Shown here piece after piece: positions 34,173 through 45,850 of a stretch of DNA of 64,000 bases; within the stretch, counting starts at the first letter, position 1, and each line of letters begins with the position of its first letter. The notes below the pieces were generated by a model. That model did no database searches and had not been told where the DNA came from. It worked only from the letters and a program-made list of their open reading frames with translations. The translations under genes and the position numbers were made by a program. The DNA is from Actinernus sp. WN-2022 (taxonomy: Eukaryota; Cnidaria; Anthozoa; Actiniaria; Actinernidae): assembly GCA_030867875.1 (NCBI GenBank), contig JAOWCC010000019.1, forward strand, positions 77,590,861 to 77,654,860, written 5' to 3'.

Positions 34173-37094
34173 ACGGGGCGGTCACGTCTTCTCGGATTAG
34201 GACGTAAAATTGTAGGGCCACGTCCCAGAGAGTAATTATAAAAGGCGAGCCAAAATACGAATGACTCGTCAAAATACACAGCTGTATTTTTGCTTAGCCG
34301 ACTAATAAGTTGTTTATTATATAAATTATGTCAAGAAACGAAATGTATTTTTTATATATCAGTAACCAAAAACCACTGCGTGCTCGCAGTCGAGTATTTA
34401 CCATATATGGTGATGGTTTACCATATATGGTGATAGATTTACCGTGACGGGAAGCCATTTGACTGTAACTACCCGAATTTGGTGCCTTCCTGTGCATATT
34501 TCGTGCGTTATTGGCAGAATTATGTAATAATAAAATATACTGGCGTTGCAGGGCTTTAAAGGTACGGACGCAAGCTGCAACATTTCCGGCAATAGAAATT
34601 GCAACGTGTGTCATCTTTGAAATTGTTGCGCGTCTTCCCCTTTTCAACACGCTTGCAGGAAATATTGCGCGCAAATTTGCAGCGTGCGTCTCTTACCTTT
34701 CCATATATAGCTATGATACATGCGTGGCATTCAAATGAGCTTATATTAAAACGCGTATTTAATCTGCGTATCACCGATCTCCAGAAAGATCACTCCAATT
34801 TGGCATGTTTTGTCTGTAATCTTTCCCCTCAAGATAGAATTTATCCATAGCGAAACATCAGCATCCAGACATAATTCTTTTGGGAAGCCAACACTCAGTA
34901 ATCGTAGCTGCGTATTGAATGAGTTAAGCTTTGAGACACAATAATCCATGTAATCCATAATGAGTTACTCTCATGTGGTTAAGACCTCTGAATCTGTCGC
35001 AGAAATCCCTGGACTTCTTCTTCAACTCCTTCATATGAAACAACTGACAAACTGGACTCTGATCATAGTTTCACAGATAGCGTAGTCTCTATACTTTTAG
35101 AAACCGCATGTGCTGAAACGGCGTTGGCTAAACGCCGTCTCATGATAAGACTTGACTTCAGAAGCCATGCCACCTACGAATTGAAGAAGTTTTTTGTTCT
35201 TTTGTTTTGGGATGAATACTAAATATTATTCCTTTAAATAGCTATTTCTTAGCTTTGTTTACAGCATTCTCACAGCCGGGTTCATTTATAATGAAAAAAT
35301 CATACGATTTAAAATAAGCAATTTTACAATTGATCGTATGAACAGTAATTACAAAGATGATAAGATAGATTTGACATTTGACTTTTTCGAAAATCCAGCT
35401 TGCATGTGAATAATTGTATATTCTTTGGAGAAATACTCTTTTAGAATTGTTGCACTATTTTGTATAGAAAATCGAAAAGTATAAGGTTCAAGTTAGTTAG
35501 CGACTTAGTGAAATCTCTAGTTGGAACGTTTTTTTGAGATATTTACTTTATATCTGGTTACATATCATGCCATACTGCTAATATCTTTCTGCTTTACTGT
35601 AAACTCAATATCAATAGACCACACTCAAAAACAGTCCAGGGATCGATTCCTCACTCCTGTGGGGAACGCTCGTTTTAATTACTACTAAATTCTGTGTTTA
35701 AAAGGATCCATTAAAAACAGATTATACGCAATCGCCGTAATGACGTTTTCATGGTGCCAAGATTATTCTAGTCGGTTGCAACTTTTGGGATTAATCTGAA
35801 ATTCTACTCTGTGGCTCTTACTCGTTAACACAACATCCTGCGTGGCCATCTAAAATTATCCTACACTAGAGATACCGCTTTAATTGGACTTCGCAGGACG
35901 GAAAACAGCCCCATAGGGGGCGCTTTCACTTTTTGTTTGAGTATATATTTCTTTCTTTTTTCACAGTTGCTATGTTTTCTATCAGTGTTTATCATAAGAC
36001 GGAAGCTTACTGTAAATCGAACCGACATTTCTAATTAAAACTCTGCTCTGAACGTTATTACTCCTTTTGTTCCTCCGCACGTAATTAGTTGTTGTCGAAT
36101 TCGTTCCCCCAAAGGGACCTGTAACTTTTGAGCCGGTCTGAGGATGAAAATTCGAAGTGTGACCATTCATATAAGGCCTGTTTTGTGATTTTTTTTCTCG
36201 TTCGGTTTCCTCTGTCATTGATCATAATTAATATTTTCAAACAGGCGTCAGGAATTACTTTGAGGGTTTTTGAAATCAAGAATTCATTAGAGACACCCGC
36301 AGAAGTTTGGTATAGAATACAAACCCCAGCAAGGAAATGCATTCCATAAATTCAAACAATACTATATTCACACCTGTGAGCTCAACAGTTCGTTAAATTA
36401 ATCGAGCAGAACCATAATAACTAATAAGCCGGTATTTCAAAGAGTAAAATAAGATAAGGACAAACAAGTATCCTAGCTCTTTTTAACGTTCTTAAAATGT
36501 TGCGTTACTCCGTGATGAGTGCAGTGGTCAACTCGAAAGCCCTAATGCTACTTTGACCACTGCGCACGATTGATTAATTATATTTTTTCTCACTTATATT
36601 TACTTCTCATATTCCCTTTATAATACTCATAAACTGTAATATTATCTTTTCGAACATGTGCAAAATAAATCTGAACTGAACTGAACTGATGACACAAGCA
36701 CAAAGCTTGATGTTCTAACGTCACGCAAGAATTGAATAATAGGGATTTCGTGTTTCCTCGTATATTAAATTGAGAAAACAGCGACGGGATCTCCAGAATA
36801 CACTACAGGAGCCAAGCCGCCACAACTTGTACTCTCTGCTCTCAATCACGGTTCTTAAATCTGAGCAAGCTTTTTATGGACAACGTTGCTTTTTAGCCTG
36901 CGCTTTTGAAAGACTATTTAAGTATTTCTTATTGGTCGTATCTCCGAATCCTGTGGTTTAAAAACTAATTTCAGCGTAAAGTCAGGTGACGAGGTTTACT
37001 GCCTTGATTAGCAAACAATAGTCAACATTGTATTGGAGTTTTATGAATTTTAAGAAAGATTTTCTCGGAAATTCCAAGGCGTGTTACCTTTGCA

Positions 37095-39158
37095 ATGGAT
37101 GATACAGTTGATGTTAACTTTGATATTGTCGACTTGGGGTGTTCTCTACTTCTTCACAAAACACGAGAACAGTTTCTAGAAGCGTCGGCTTATGGCCACG
37201 ATGATGAAGACGAGCCACTTAGTAAAGCTGCCGAACTTTGGGGAAAATGGGGTGAAGATTTGTACCACGGGTTTTTGCTGCTTAACGAGGGGATTTCCAT
37301 GTTAAACGAAGCCATAAAGGATAATGGAGACGATGAAGCGGATCAATGGACTTCGACTGAGGCAAACGGCAGGGCGAGCGATGAGGAGGAAATAGACAGA
37401 GAATTAATTGATGGAACCAAAGCACTAATAACTTCGCATCAGGAGAGAACATCGAGCTATGGTTCTGCAATGTGCTGCAGTCATAAGCAAGGTGGATCCT
37501 ATCGCAAAAACACAAATTCCTACGCTGGATTTTCAATGAAAAACAAGAGCACAGAAAGAGTTGAAACTGGAGAGGAGATAGAAATGTCCATTCGAAATCA
37601 AGCTACGAAAACACCAAACAACACGGTGCGACGACAACGCGAGTTCGAAGGCTCTGTTGATGGCTTGGATTTTTTTCACGAGGGCTTTCGAGTTACGATG
37701 TGCACACCGGAGCGAGATCTTACAACCGAGGAAGAAGATGAGGACCCTCGTCAAATCAAAAGTAACCACACCGTAAGCGAAGTGGCTCAAACGGAATCGA
37801 ACGCGGCCGAACCCCTAGCGAGCAATCTCAAGTCGATTCCCCAAGCAAGATTTTTACAAGCTAAATTAAAATTCCAAGAAGCAGAAAGTTTCCTTAAATC
37901 TCTCCCACCTGAAAACACCAGTGTTGATGTTTCTCTTAGCAAGAGCATTCGCCGTGCTCGGCTTGTGTTATCGTGCGCGATGATGAGATATTTGGATTCA
38001 CCTCACCTCGCGGTGACTGACTGCAAGGACTGTGTTTCACGGCTGAATTCGCTTGAACTCGTCAAATGGGTTTTTGCAAAAAGGCTGGAGTCACCAAATG
38101 GCTTGAGACCACGGGTAGCAAGGAAAATGAACAGTTCTAAATGGCGCAAAGTTTTGGAGAAGGTCCACTTTATTAATTACATAGTTTGGAAATGGCTAAT
38201 GCTAACTCAGGGCAAACTGGCAACAGGTGAAGAGCTAGGGATTCCGTTCATCAGTACCGAAATAGGAGACATCCATCCGACGGATGATTGGCGCTTGCGA
38301 GACAAGTGTCAAACGTGTGTTGAATTTGAGCGCAGGACGCCATACTCATGTACAATGGTTGTAAACAGCAAGGATCAAATTTTGGTGATCGACGCTAGAA
38401 ACGAAGTCACAACGTTCAGCTCTGATGGGAAGCCGCTGTCATCGTTCAGCGTTTCAACGGTAAGGCATCCTCACACGCGTTGGATGATAGGAATCGACCA
38501 GGAGGATAGGATTTATATCGGCAGCTTACTCGGCATCGGCTCTGAGCCGTCTCGCCCGCTGTCAATCTTCAGCCTTCAGGGGGAGTTAATCAGCGAGCCA
38601 GAGCTCAGTGGATACTGGGGACAGTACCATTTGTATGCGGTTAACAGAAAGGGGATCATCCTATGCTTGACAGCCGGTACTCAACTTGGGAACAGAATCT
38701 CTGTGTACGAATCCAGTGGTAAGCATATTACTTCCTTCCCAGCGCACGAGATAGAATATCCGAGGCACCTGGCTTCTGGACGAAATGGGAACATAATAGT
38801 CAGTGGTACCAGCTCCATGCAATCTGATGATCTTGCTTTTCAAACTTTTGACGAAACTGGACAGCAGCTTTTTTACTTCAAGCCTGAGGTTGAGTTCCAG
38901 AGGTGTGCCGTGGACCCCCTGAGCGGCAATATATTGGTAGTAGGCATCCACTTACTGTATGATTACCGGTATTTATTGTGCGACACGGTCATATTGACTG
39001 GAGAACTGAATATCTTCGGTCTCGATGGGCAAATCGTGCAGTCTAAAGTGAAGTTAAGGTGGCCCTTTAGAGTAATCTCTGGACTGGCCGTGCTGAGAAG
39101 TGGACTCGTTGCCATGGTAACGGTAGACGAGCCCTACTGTGCAATACACATCATTTAG
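37095..39158 (+). CDS. Intronless 687-aa protein with C-terminal NHL-type beta-propeller
   Basis: Function unknown. A single open frame runs from an ATG with purine at -3 and G at +4 to TAG, with AATAAA 22 nt further on. Residues 1-75 are acidic and helical. Residues 76-245 are low-complexity and acidic/polar (EEE and DEDE runs), probably disordered. Residues 246-375 look helical (FLQAKLKFQEAESFLKSLPP, TDCKDCVSRLNSLELVKWVF) and could be TPR-like. Residues 419-687 show about five NHL/six-bladed-propeller strands: ILVIDARNEVTTFSSDGKPL, GIDQEDRIYIGS, LSIFSLQGELI, ISVYESSGKHI, GNIIVSG, GNILVVG, LNIFGLDGQIV. There is no RING, B-box or coiled coil, so it is not a standard TRIM-NHL. Intronless structure beside intron-rich genes suggests retroposition or a lineage-specific expansion (inference). 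The frame is long and acidic with a propeller signature, so coding status is firm. Confidence 0.88.
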   Translation: MDDTVDVNFDIVDLGCSLLLHKTREQFLEASAYGHDDEDEPLSKAAELWGKWGEDLYHGFLLLNEGISMLNEAIKDNGDDEADQWTSTEANGRASDEEEIDRELIDGTKALITSHQERTSSYGSAMCCSHKQGGSYRKNTNSYAGFSMKNKSTERVETGEEIEMSIRNQATKTPNNTVRRQREFEGSVDGLDFFHEGFRVTMCTPERDLTTEEEDEDPRQIKSNHTVSEVAQTESNAAEPLASNLKSIPQARFLQAKLKFQEAESFLKSLPPENTSVDVSLSKSIRRARLVLSCAMMRYLDSPHLAVTDCKDCVSRLNSLELVKWVFAKRLESPNGLRPRVARKMNSSKWRKVLEKVHFINYIVWKWLMLTQGKLATGEELGIPFISTEIGDIHPTDDWRLRDKCQTCVEFERRTPYSCTMVVNSKDQILVIDARNEVTTFSSDGKPLSSFSVSTVRHPHTRWMIGIDQEDRIYIGSLLGIGSEPSRPLSIFSLQGELISEPELSGYWGQYHLYAVNRKGIILCLTAGTQLGNRISVYESSGKHITSFPAHEIEYPRHLASGRNGNIIVSGTSSMQSDDLAFQTFDETGQQLFYFKPEVEFQRCAVDPLSGNILVVGIHLLYDYRYLLCDTVILTGELNIFGLDGQIVQSKVKLRWPFRVISGLAVLRSGLVAMVTVDEPYCAIHII

Positions 39159-39179
39159 GCTCGAGAACGCTGATGTTTA

Positions 39180-39185
39180 AATAAA
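39180..39185 (+). terminator. Poly(A) signal AATAAA of the NHL-like gene
   Basis: A canonical AATAAA begins 22 nt after the TAG stop codon and is followed by a T/G-rich stretch (GTCGGTTTGTTAATG), as expected for 3'-end processing. Confidence 0.7.
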
Positions 39186-39365
39186 GTCGGTTTGTTAATG
39201 CACTTATCATCGTGGATTTCGAGTGAAACTGCGGATCGATCACAGTCTTGGATCAGTTTTAAAAGGTGCTATGTCGATCGAACCAGGGAACTTTCAAGTT
39301 TCTAATAAAATTTCTAATAAAATTGAGAAAACTACGAAAATAACACCCTGATATATAAGAAGAGA

Positions 39366-39497
39366 AATACCATGTGTGTCCTGATATCGCTTTTCAAACT
39401 TTTTCGTTAGAGGATGGCAAAGATTAATGTGGATTACGAAAGTTTATTCTAGAAACTTGATTTCGGTTTACAGTGAACCGATTTCAAGTTGCTCTGA
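39366..39497. repeat. Dispersed repeat, inverted partner of 48487-48632
   Basis: Words such as TCTAGAAACTTGATTTCGGTT and GAGGATGGCAAAGAT occur here, and as reverse complement at 48515-48585. A MITE family is likely. This copy lies just 3' of the NHL-like gene; the partner is in GST intron 3. Confidence 0.7.
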
Positions 39498-39504
39498 ATT
39501 TCTA

Positions 39505-40916
39505 TTAAAAGCCGTATTTTTCATCTACATATTCTAAAGGAGAAGCTATATAGTCTGATAAGAGTTTGATTAAGCTTATTGGAAAATTGTAAATTCCAGA
39601 ACTTTTGTTTGAGTCGAGGTTACATAAAAAATCTTTGATTTCACAGGATGTGGTAGGATTTACAAAAAAACGTGTCGTTTGTACATTTTGTAGATACTCT
39701 TTATGGGATTTTTTTGCAGGTTTCATTTTAGATACTAAGTTAGAGGCAACTTTGTTAAAGTATATGTTGAATTTGTCTGCAATTTTATTTGGGTTTGTAA
39801 TCAAACTGTTGCCATCTTGGCCGAGGGAATAGCCTTTGGACTTTGGTGTAGAAATGTTAAAGGAGAACTGAACCCTAAATCAATCCGACGACTATACAAA
39901 CTTGTATTCAAGAGAAATAAGGTCTGCTTTTTGATTTCTTTGTGGTGTACGTCTAAAAAGAGGAAATACGTTTCGAAGGTCGAAAAATAGCCAATTCTCC
40001 GCTGATAAAGCTACTTTGCGTGGCGGCTCAATTCAGTGCTTCTTCTCCCGTATAGTACGTCATGCATACCAAATCAAAGCTACCACACCTTCAACACAAA
40101 GAAAGCACAATAGTTAGTCCATCTATTCAAAGCCGAGAACATGACAAAACTAATTTATTCCCCGTATTATTGTAGGTCACAGATTACAGAAATTGAGCCG
40201 TCTGTACTTAGCGGCGGTTGGGAGGAAGATGTGCCAATTTTCTTTCCTTTGACGCAAAACACAGTAAAATAAATTTTGGTATGAGTCTTTTCATGTTTAG
40301 ATCTACCCATGCATTGAGCTAAAGTTGATTTTAGGGTTCAGTTCTCCTTTAACAAGGTTCTTGATACCTAGCCATGTTTTCCTCATGTTTAACTTGAATT
40401 TGTCAAATTAGTTAAACTGTAATATTTCTTCTTGGAGAATCGTATTAGATAATTTATTTTATGTCTGTATAATTTATATTTAATATAATATTCACTTTTT
40501 TTTTACTTCATAAATTTGCCATATAATTTATTTTTAATAGTAATTGATTTTCTTATGGCTTTGGTTATCCAAGGTTTATGTAACTGCTTTAGTTTTCTTT
40601 TTTTCGATAGCTTTTTTAGAGGTACATGTTTATCTATAACTTTTAAGAGGTTTTCATGAAAATAAAAATAAGTGTATTTTGAGTTTGTTGAGGGTAATAG
40701 GGAGATATTAATTTAAAGGTTTAGGTCTTGTACATCTTTTATAAAATGGTCTTTATTAAAGTGTTGATAGTCCCTTTTATAGCAGTTGTTTAAGGAAATA
40801 AGTGTTAAATTAATGTCAGTTAATATGATAAAGTACGGTTCTATAGACGATGTTGCGCACGCATCAGTAGAACAATAGACTCGAGCTGCTAAGACTCGTT
40901 CTGCACCTTTGGACAT
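39505..40916 (-). pseudogene. Decayed non-LTR retrotransposon ORF2, split by a TTAA element
   Basis: Read on the minus strand from 40916: RDYQHFNKDHFIKDV (post-endonuclease linker), then PWITKAIRKSITIKNKLYGK with stops and frame breaks, then ISKKKYY-like decayed sequence. After the inserted element (39857-40352) it resumes with NKIADKFNIYFNKVASNLVS, then SNKSSGIYNFPISLIKLLSD. These are the segments preceding the RT core in Jockey/CR1-type ORF2. Catalytic motifs are absent. It starts about 350 bp downstream of the NHL-like gene in opposite orientation. Confidence 0.75.
39857..40352. mobile_element. TTAA-flanked MITE inserted in the retrotransposon remnant
   Basis: TTAA at 39857-39860 is followed by AGGAGAACTGAACCCTAAA. 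The complement ends at 40348 and is followed by TTAA (40349-40352). 488 bp between duplications. The host retrotransposon frame resumes on the other side, which proves insertion. Confidence 0.85.
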
Positions 40917-40930
40917 GACTCTTGCAACAC

Positions 40931-42150
40931 TAATCCTTTAATTGTTATGGACCAGAAGCAGCACGCAACCCTGAAGTTCCTCTCTCCCCCTTTCCACCCC
41001 CCATTCAATGTTGGGGAAAAAAAGTGACCAAACCAGTACGAAAGTTTATCCAACATTGAAATGAGGGGGTGCGGGGGACGTGTTCCAACTATTCATGTCC
41101 AAAGCTGTGGTTCACCAGCCTTTTGTCATTAAAAACAGATAGCCATTGTTCTAGCTGCGCGCGAAATATCGTCAAAATGGTCTATTTCCTCCCTCCGCGA
41201 AAGCTTTCTGGCTAGCAAGTACTAGTGTAACCAGAGTAAATTGTGTCTGGTTCGGACTGCGCGGAATATGAAGATCTCTCACTGTGCCCTGTTAAAAAGA
41301 TTAACGTAGAAGAAACTGTGGAGTGCTGTATGCACAACATGCGAAAGAGTATCTTCTCAGCAACAGGACTCTGCGTGGCTCAAGAATGCGTGAGAATCTG
41401 CATGTGAATGAATGAGTGAACATTATCAAAGGTGCTTGGTGTTTGTGTGTTGGAATCTTAATTTTCGGGAAAATGACAGTATTACGTAGTTGTTAAATTA
41501 GCTGTAGTGATATTTGGATAAGCAATGCAAAAAATATCTCTTGATGCAGATATTACGTGATATAGTATACCGGCTGATAGCAAAATCGGCGTAAAAACAT
41601 TTTTCGTACTGCCTCCAGCGAAGATCTCATTAGCAACACATTTGCGATATCATTCCCCAGTCCAAAACCTGTATATCGGTGTGGTGTCGATGGTATATCG
41701 GTGAGGTGTCGGTGGTATATCGCCGGGTGATGTGTCGGTGGTATATCGGTGAGGTGCGGTGGTATGGTGTCAGCGTAACCTGCGGCCTGAATGATAGAGT
41801 AATCTGATAGAGTAACATTGCATGTCGAGAGATTCCATTGGCTCACAAATAAAAGCCAGTGCTCTCTCCGGTATCTGAATTGAATTGTTTTGGATTTCAT
41901 GAAGAATGGCTTATTTTTCCTTCTTTACATATTAACAGCCGAGAGAAATTAATTGCGAAAACGTGAGATTTCAGTTTTTGGATATCTTATGTGACTAGTT
42001 CGTCTCATGGAGTTTATAGAGAACCTTGTTTTAACAATGTCAGTATATATCGCTCATGAAGTCTGAGGAAACGCATAGGTGTTCACTGGTTCTTTATAAA
42101 GAAAAACGAAAAGAAATAAAGAACTATTATCTGTCGGTCGACATAGGTTC
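40931..42150. other. No gene seen; short GGTATATCGGTGAGGTGTCGG minisatellite at about 41670-41770
   Basis: Units of roughly 25 bp carrying GGTATATCGGTG repeat about four times, which creates apparent frames on the minus strand. The remaining sequence is non-repetitive within the window and has no recognisable exon. Confidence 0.55.
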
Positions 42151-42857
42151 CCGGGGCGGGGGGTTACTCCCTATGATGGACTATACGGGAGAGGCTCCGC
42201 CCAAAAGGGGTACCTTTTCAGGCTGAAGGTATATAAATGGTAGGGATTTCACGAGTTGAAGTATTGAAAATGGAAGGAAAACTGTCATTTAGGTATTTAA
42301 AAGGGCCGAAATATCTCGAACAGACGCACCAAGAGCCCATAACCAAGAGTGTCCATATCTCTTATATAGATACTGCGGCGTTTTCACAAGTTGGGCTATT
42401 TTTAGACTATTTTTGCGGCCAATTAGTGGGTTACACCAGTGGCGAAACAAAAGATGCCCCATTAGCTACTTTTGTTATACCAAACAACATGGCTGCTACG
42501 CTTTTGTGATTTGATTCCCTTAGGAATAATTGCAACTCAACAATAGCGGGAAACCGTTCTAAAAATAACCCAACTTGTGAAAACGCTGTGACATAGGCCT
42601 AGTATGCGGGATGGCTGCTCCTGGTTATGGGCTCCTGGTATGGGAGATTCTCGCTCTTGGTTATGCGCTCTTGACGCACCTAACGGCTGATTCATCCAAG
42701 TATTTAAGGGGTTATTCAAGTGAAAAGTTTAGTAAAAGGTATATGAAAGGGTTACCTTTTCTGTCAAAAATGGTGTATAAAAGGGTAAGAGTTTGGACCT
42801 CGGGGCGGAGCCTCCCCGTATATAACTTTGTTGAGTACCCCCCCCCCCCCCCCCCGG
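42151..42857. mobile_element. G/C-run-terminated element, subtype B copy 1
   Basis: Left CGGGGCGGGGGGTTACTCCC; right GAGTACCC followed by a run of about 18 C and GGG. TAGGTTC at 42144-42150 is repeated at 42860-42866, a probable target duplication. The inner ends are inverted (GTATACGG-type words, GAGGCTCCGCCC / GGGCGGAGCCTC). Shares GGTACCTTTT-type interior with 54863-55287. Confidence 0.75.
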
Positions 42858-43077
42858 GTTAGGTTCTATCAACTTTCGGGCGAGACTCGGTACAGTGGAG
42901 ACCAAATGTCAGTCGAGATGTCGGGCGACAGTCAGGACGGCAACACTGACCGATACTTGGCCGCGTGTCCTGTCTATAGCATACATGATCTACCAAACCA
43001 CTGTCTCTACCATTTCATATATAGGTAACGTTTTACTCAAATTCAAACAGTCCTTCTGTTACGAATCTCCCCGGCTT

Positions 43078-43368
43078 AATAGGCCCTTTGCAGCTAACAA
43101 ATCACGTGGTCGTACTGGAGAGCAAAAAATATCTGACTTCATTTATTTAAAGGCCTTGTACGAGATCGGTAGTGTTATTAGCAAAACCTGTTTGTAAATG
43201 CTATTTTCCACCTCCAATCGATTTACGATCTTTCTAAAACTGCGTTTTTGAAGATAGCTTGCTCTCCAGTATTCATGGCAACGCCTTTCCCATGGGGATC
43301 ATGAGCTCAGTTCATTCGGTGATGAAGTATTATATCAGCACGTGACTGTTAGCTGCAAAGGGCCTATT
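43078..43368. mobile_element. MITE with AATAGGCCCTTTGCAGCTAA ends, copy 1
   Basis: Perfect inverted ends of about 21 bp (AATAGGCCCTTTGCAGCTAA at left; its complement at right). The inside includes CCACCTCCAATCGATTTACG, shared in inverted orientation with 47955-48196 in GST intron 3. Confidence 0.8.
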
Positions 43369-44030
43369 GTTGATTTTCATTTGACGTAGCCGAAACTCTA
43401 CACTTCAACGTAGCCTTACTGATAAAATTCTGTTTATGGGGTTTGTGGGAATGTTTAAATCCCATGGGAATATTTAAATCTAGCTTTTCGATAAATGTAC
43501 TGTAATAAAATTTACCTGTGTCTTGGCTGTGTCTGTACGTCATTTCAGCGAATTTGGGCCAATTTTCAATCCCTTACACTACATGCTTGGGATTCCTGTG
43601 GGCAAACGTCCGATCGGTACGTACACCGAGTATCTTTTTGAATTTGAGCACACAAACTTGGCGATCTGGCTGTGGCTGAACATTTTGAGGTAAGGGGTTG
43701 TTTAAGGGTTGAAAATGTGGGGAATTTATTGAAGAACTGTTATCCAGTAGTTAAATCACTGTGAGTTTTAAATTATTCGATTTATGGCAGGTTGAATGGA
43801 TTCAGCCGTGTTCAAGGTCTCCTACCTTTAACTTCTTCTAAGAGGGAGAAAATCGAGAATTCAAAAACCACCCTAAATCAAAGTTAAACGGCCCAAGAAT
43901 CGCCATGGACACGAAAGGTAATGACTACAAGGGAAAGCGAAGGTTTTGATTTTTTTTTAGAGGTAAGAGCATTACAACGATAATAGTGAAATTTCCATAC
44001 ATTCTTTGTAATCGCTCATACAAATCGTAA

Positions 44031-44072
44031 GCTTGGGCAACCTGTGGTTATACCACAGGCTACCCAAGCGTA
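44031..44072. repeat. Short hairpin
   Basis: GCTTGGG-CAA-CCTGTGGT and ACCACAGG-CTA-CCCAAGC form a two-part stem with a tiny loop (TATA region). May be the core of a lost MITE; no transcript assignment. Confidence 0.6.
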
Positions 44073-44172
44073 AGGTTTTTGATTAACCGTTTATTTTACA
44101 AGACTTGACTGGGAATTTATAGAGTTTAATTCTGTAAATATTGAAATAAGAGAAACAAGACTTTACCATTTT

Positions 44173-44555
44173 TGACGTCATATTGTTTGCATAGCCTGGA
44201 GACAAATCACAAAATGGAGAATATCTCTGCAAGTATTGAATAAAAATTACTGAAACTTTGCACGTATGACACTATGAAAAGTACACATCATTGTGCAAAT
44301 TATGGTGTTGCCATGGAAACTCTCATGGCCACACGCACCTTTCACCTTGAACATACAATTCCAATTTCTTTCCTTTGTAGTGGAAGCCTGGGGCCAGAGT
44401 GTTTCCATGGCAACATCATAATTTGCACAATGATGTGTATTTTCCATAGTACCGCATATTTTATTTGCAAAGTTTCAACAGTTTTTATCCAATACTTGTA
44501 GAGATATTATTCATTTTGTGATTTGTCTCCAGGCTGTGCAAACAAAATGACGTCA
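44173..44555. mobile_element. 383-bp foldback MITE with ~150-bp arms
   Basis: Both ends carry TGACGTCA. The left arm (TAGCCTGGAGACAAATCACA, later CATCATTGTGCAAATTATG, GTTGCCATGGAAAC) is inverted in the right arm at about 85% identity. Only ~60 bp in the centre is unpaired. The overlapping frames on opposite strands come from this symmetry. Confidence 0.85.
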
Positions 44556-45119
44556 CAGGTCACCTCATTTGCATATTACAAAAACCTCATCGCGCAGAAT
44601 TCTATTGTTCTCGGCGACATGTACTTACGGCCGAGAGGTTAAAGTGAGGACGGAATAATTATAACAGTGCTAATTAATTCTGCGGGAGAGCGATTGTGAT
44701 TGGCTTTTGACAAATTGGTTTGGGAATACTCTACTCCCACATCACATGAAGCACATGTCAATTACTGTCAACTGCTCGCTTCATGGGAATACTGGACTCC
44801 CAAAGCTCGTTAAAGTTCATCACACTAACTAATGTTGTTATATCAGAAGCCCATTTGTCATTACCGCCCCTGAAGTTCAAATGGAAAGCCTTTCGTCTGT
44901 TCGATCTTGTTATTTCCTTGGTGGGCCAATTACACAGATACAGACTTAAAACTTATCAATTCAAAGTTTAAGATGCCTTGTCTTTGTAAAAGTTTCGAGT
45001 TAAATCCATGATTCGAATCGCTCCTTAGTTTATTTCTGAGAAATTAAAGAATCATGTTGGTTTACTTTTTTTTTTATGAATCGTATAAAACGGAGAAAGT
45101 TATAACTTTGAGATCGCCG

Positions 45120-45850
45120 GTGCGATATCTTTAGCTTTTAAATACTTCTAGAGCACGTACGTACATGAGCAACGTCTCAATCTGAAGTTTGAATTATTCT
45201 GAAACAACGTTTATACGCTCTAAGTTTATAGTTTTTATTTAATGCTCTCTAAGATATATTTTGTCGCGTTTGCCTTTACTCAGCTTCAGATTGAATGGAC
45301 TTTGCCGCCAACTCCGCCGGGGAGATTTTTTAGCGTTTAAGTACTTGTAGAGCACGTACGAACATGAGCAACGTCTCAATTCGAAGCTTGGATTATTCTG
45401 AATACAACGTTATGATTTGATTTTGACGCGCTAAGTTTGTAGTTTTTATTTAATGCTCTCTAAGATTTGTTTTGTCGCGTTTGCTTTAGATTGAATGCAC
45501 TTTGCCGCCAACTCCGCCGGGGAGATCTTTTTAGCGTTTAAGTACTTCTAGAGCACGTATGAACATGAGCACGGTCTCAATTTGAAGCTTGAATTATTCT
45601 GAATGCAACGTTATGATTTACTTTTGACGCGCTAAGTTTATATATTTTATTTGATGCTCACTAAGATTTGTTTTGTCGCGGTTGCCTTGTACTAAGCTTT
45701 AGTTTGACAGTACTTTGCGGCCAACTCGGCTGAGCGATGTTTTTTAACTTTTAAATACTTCTAGAGCACGTACGAACACGAGCAACGTCTCAATTTGAAG
45801 CTTGAATTATTCTGAATACAACGTTATGATTTGCTTTTGACGCGCTAGAT
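45120..45850. repeat. ~200-bp tandem repeat, between three and four units
   Basis: The marker CTAGAGCACGTACGAACATG recurs at about 45150, 45350, 45551 and 45763 (spacing about 200, 201 and 212 bp), with GACGCGCTAAGTTT and TTTTGTCGCGTTTGC in each unit. The last unit is cut after GACGCGCTAGA. Units differ by substitutions and small indels, so the array is not recent. Confidence 0.85.

Larger units (their letters stand above)
32320..37094. other. Gene-poor stretch upstream of the NHL-like gene
   Basis: Contains a dispersed repeat (32565-32731, partner of 16850-17023) and the TACGG repeat 33903-34172. Both strands are open over 33531-33872 but neither translation resembles a known family. The last few hundred bases before 37095 presumably hold the promoter of the downstream gene; no clear TATA box is seen. 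Confidence 0.45.
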
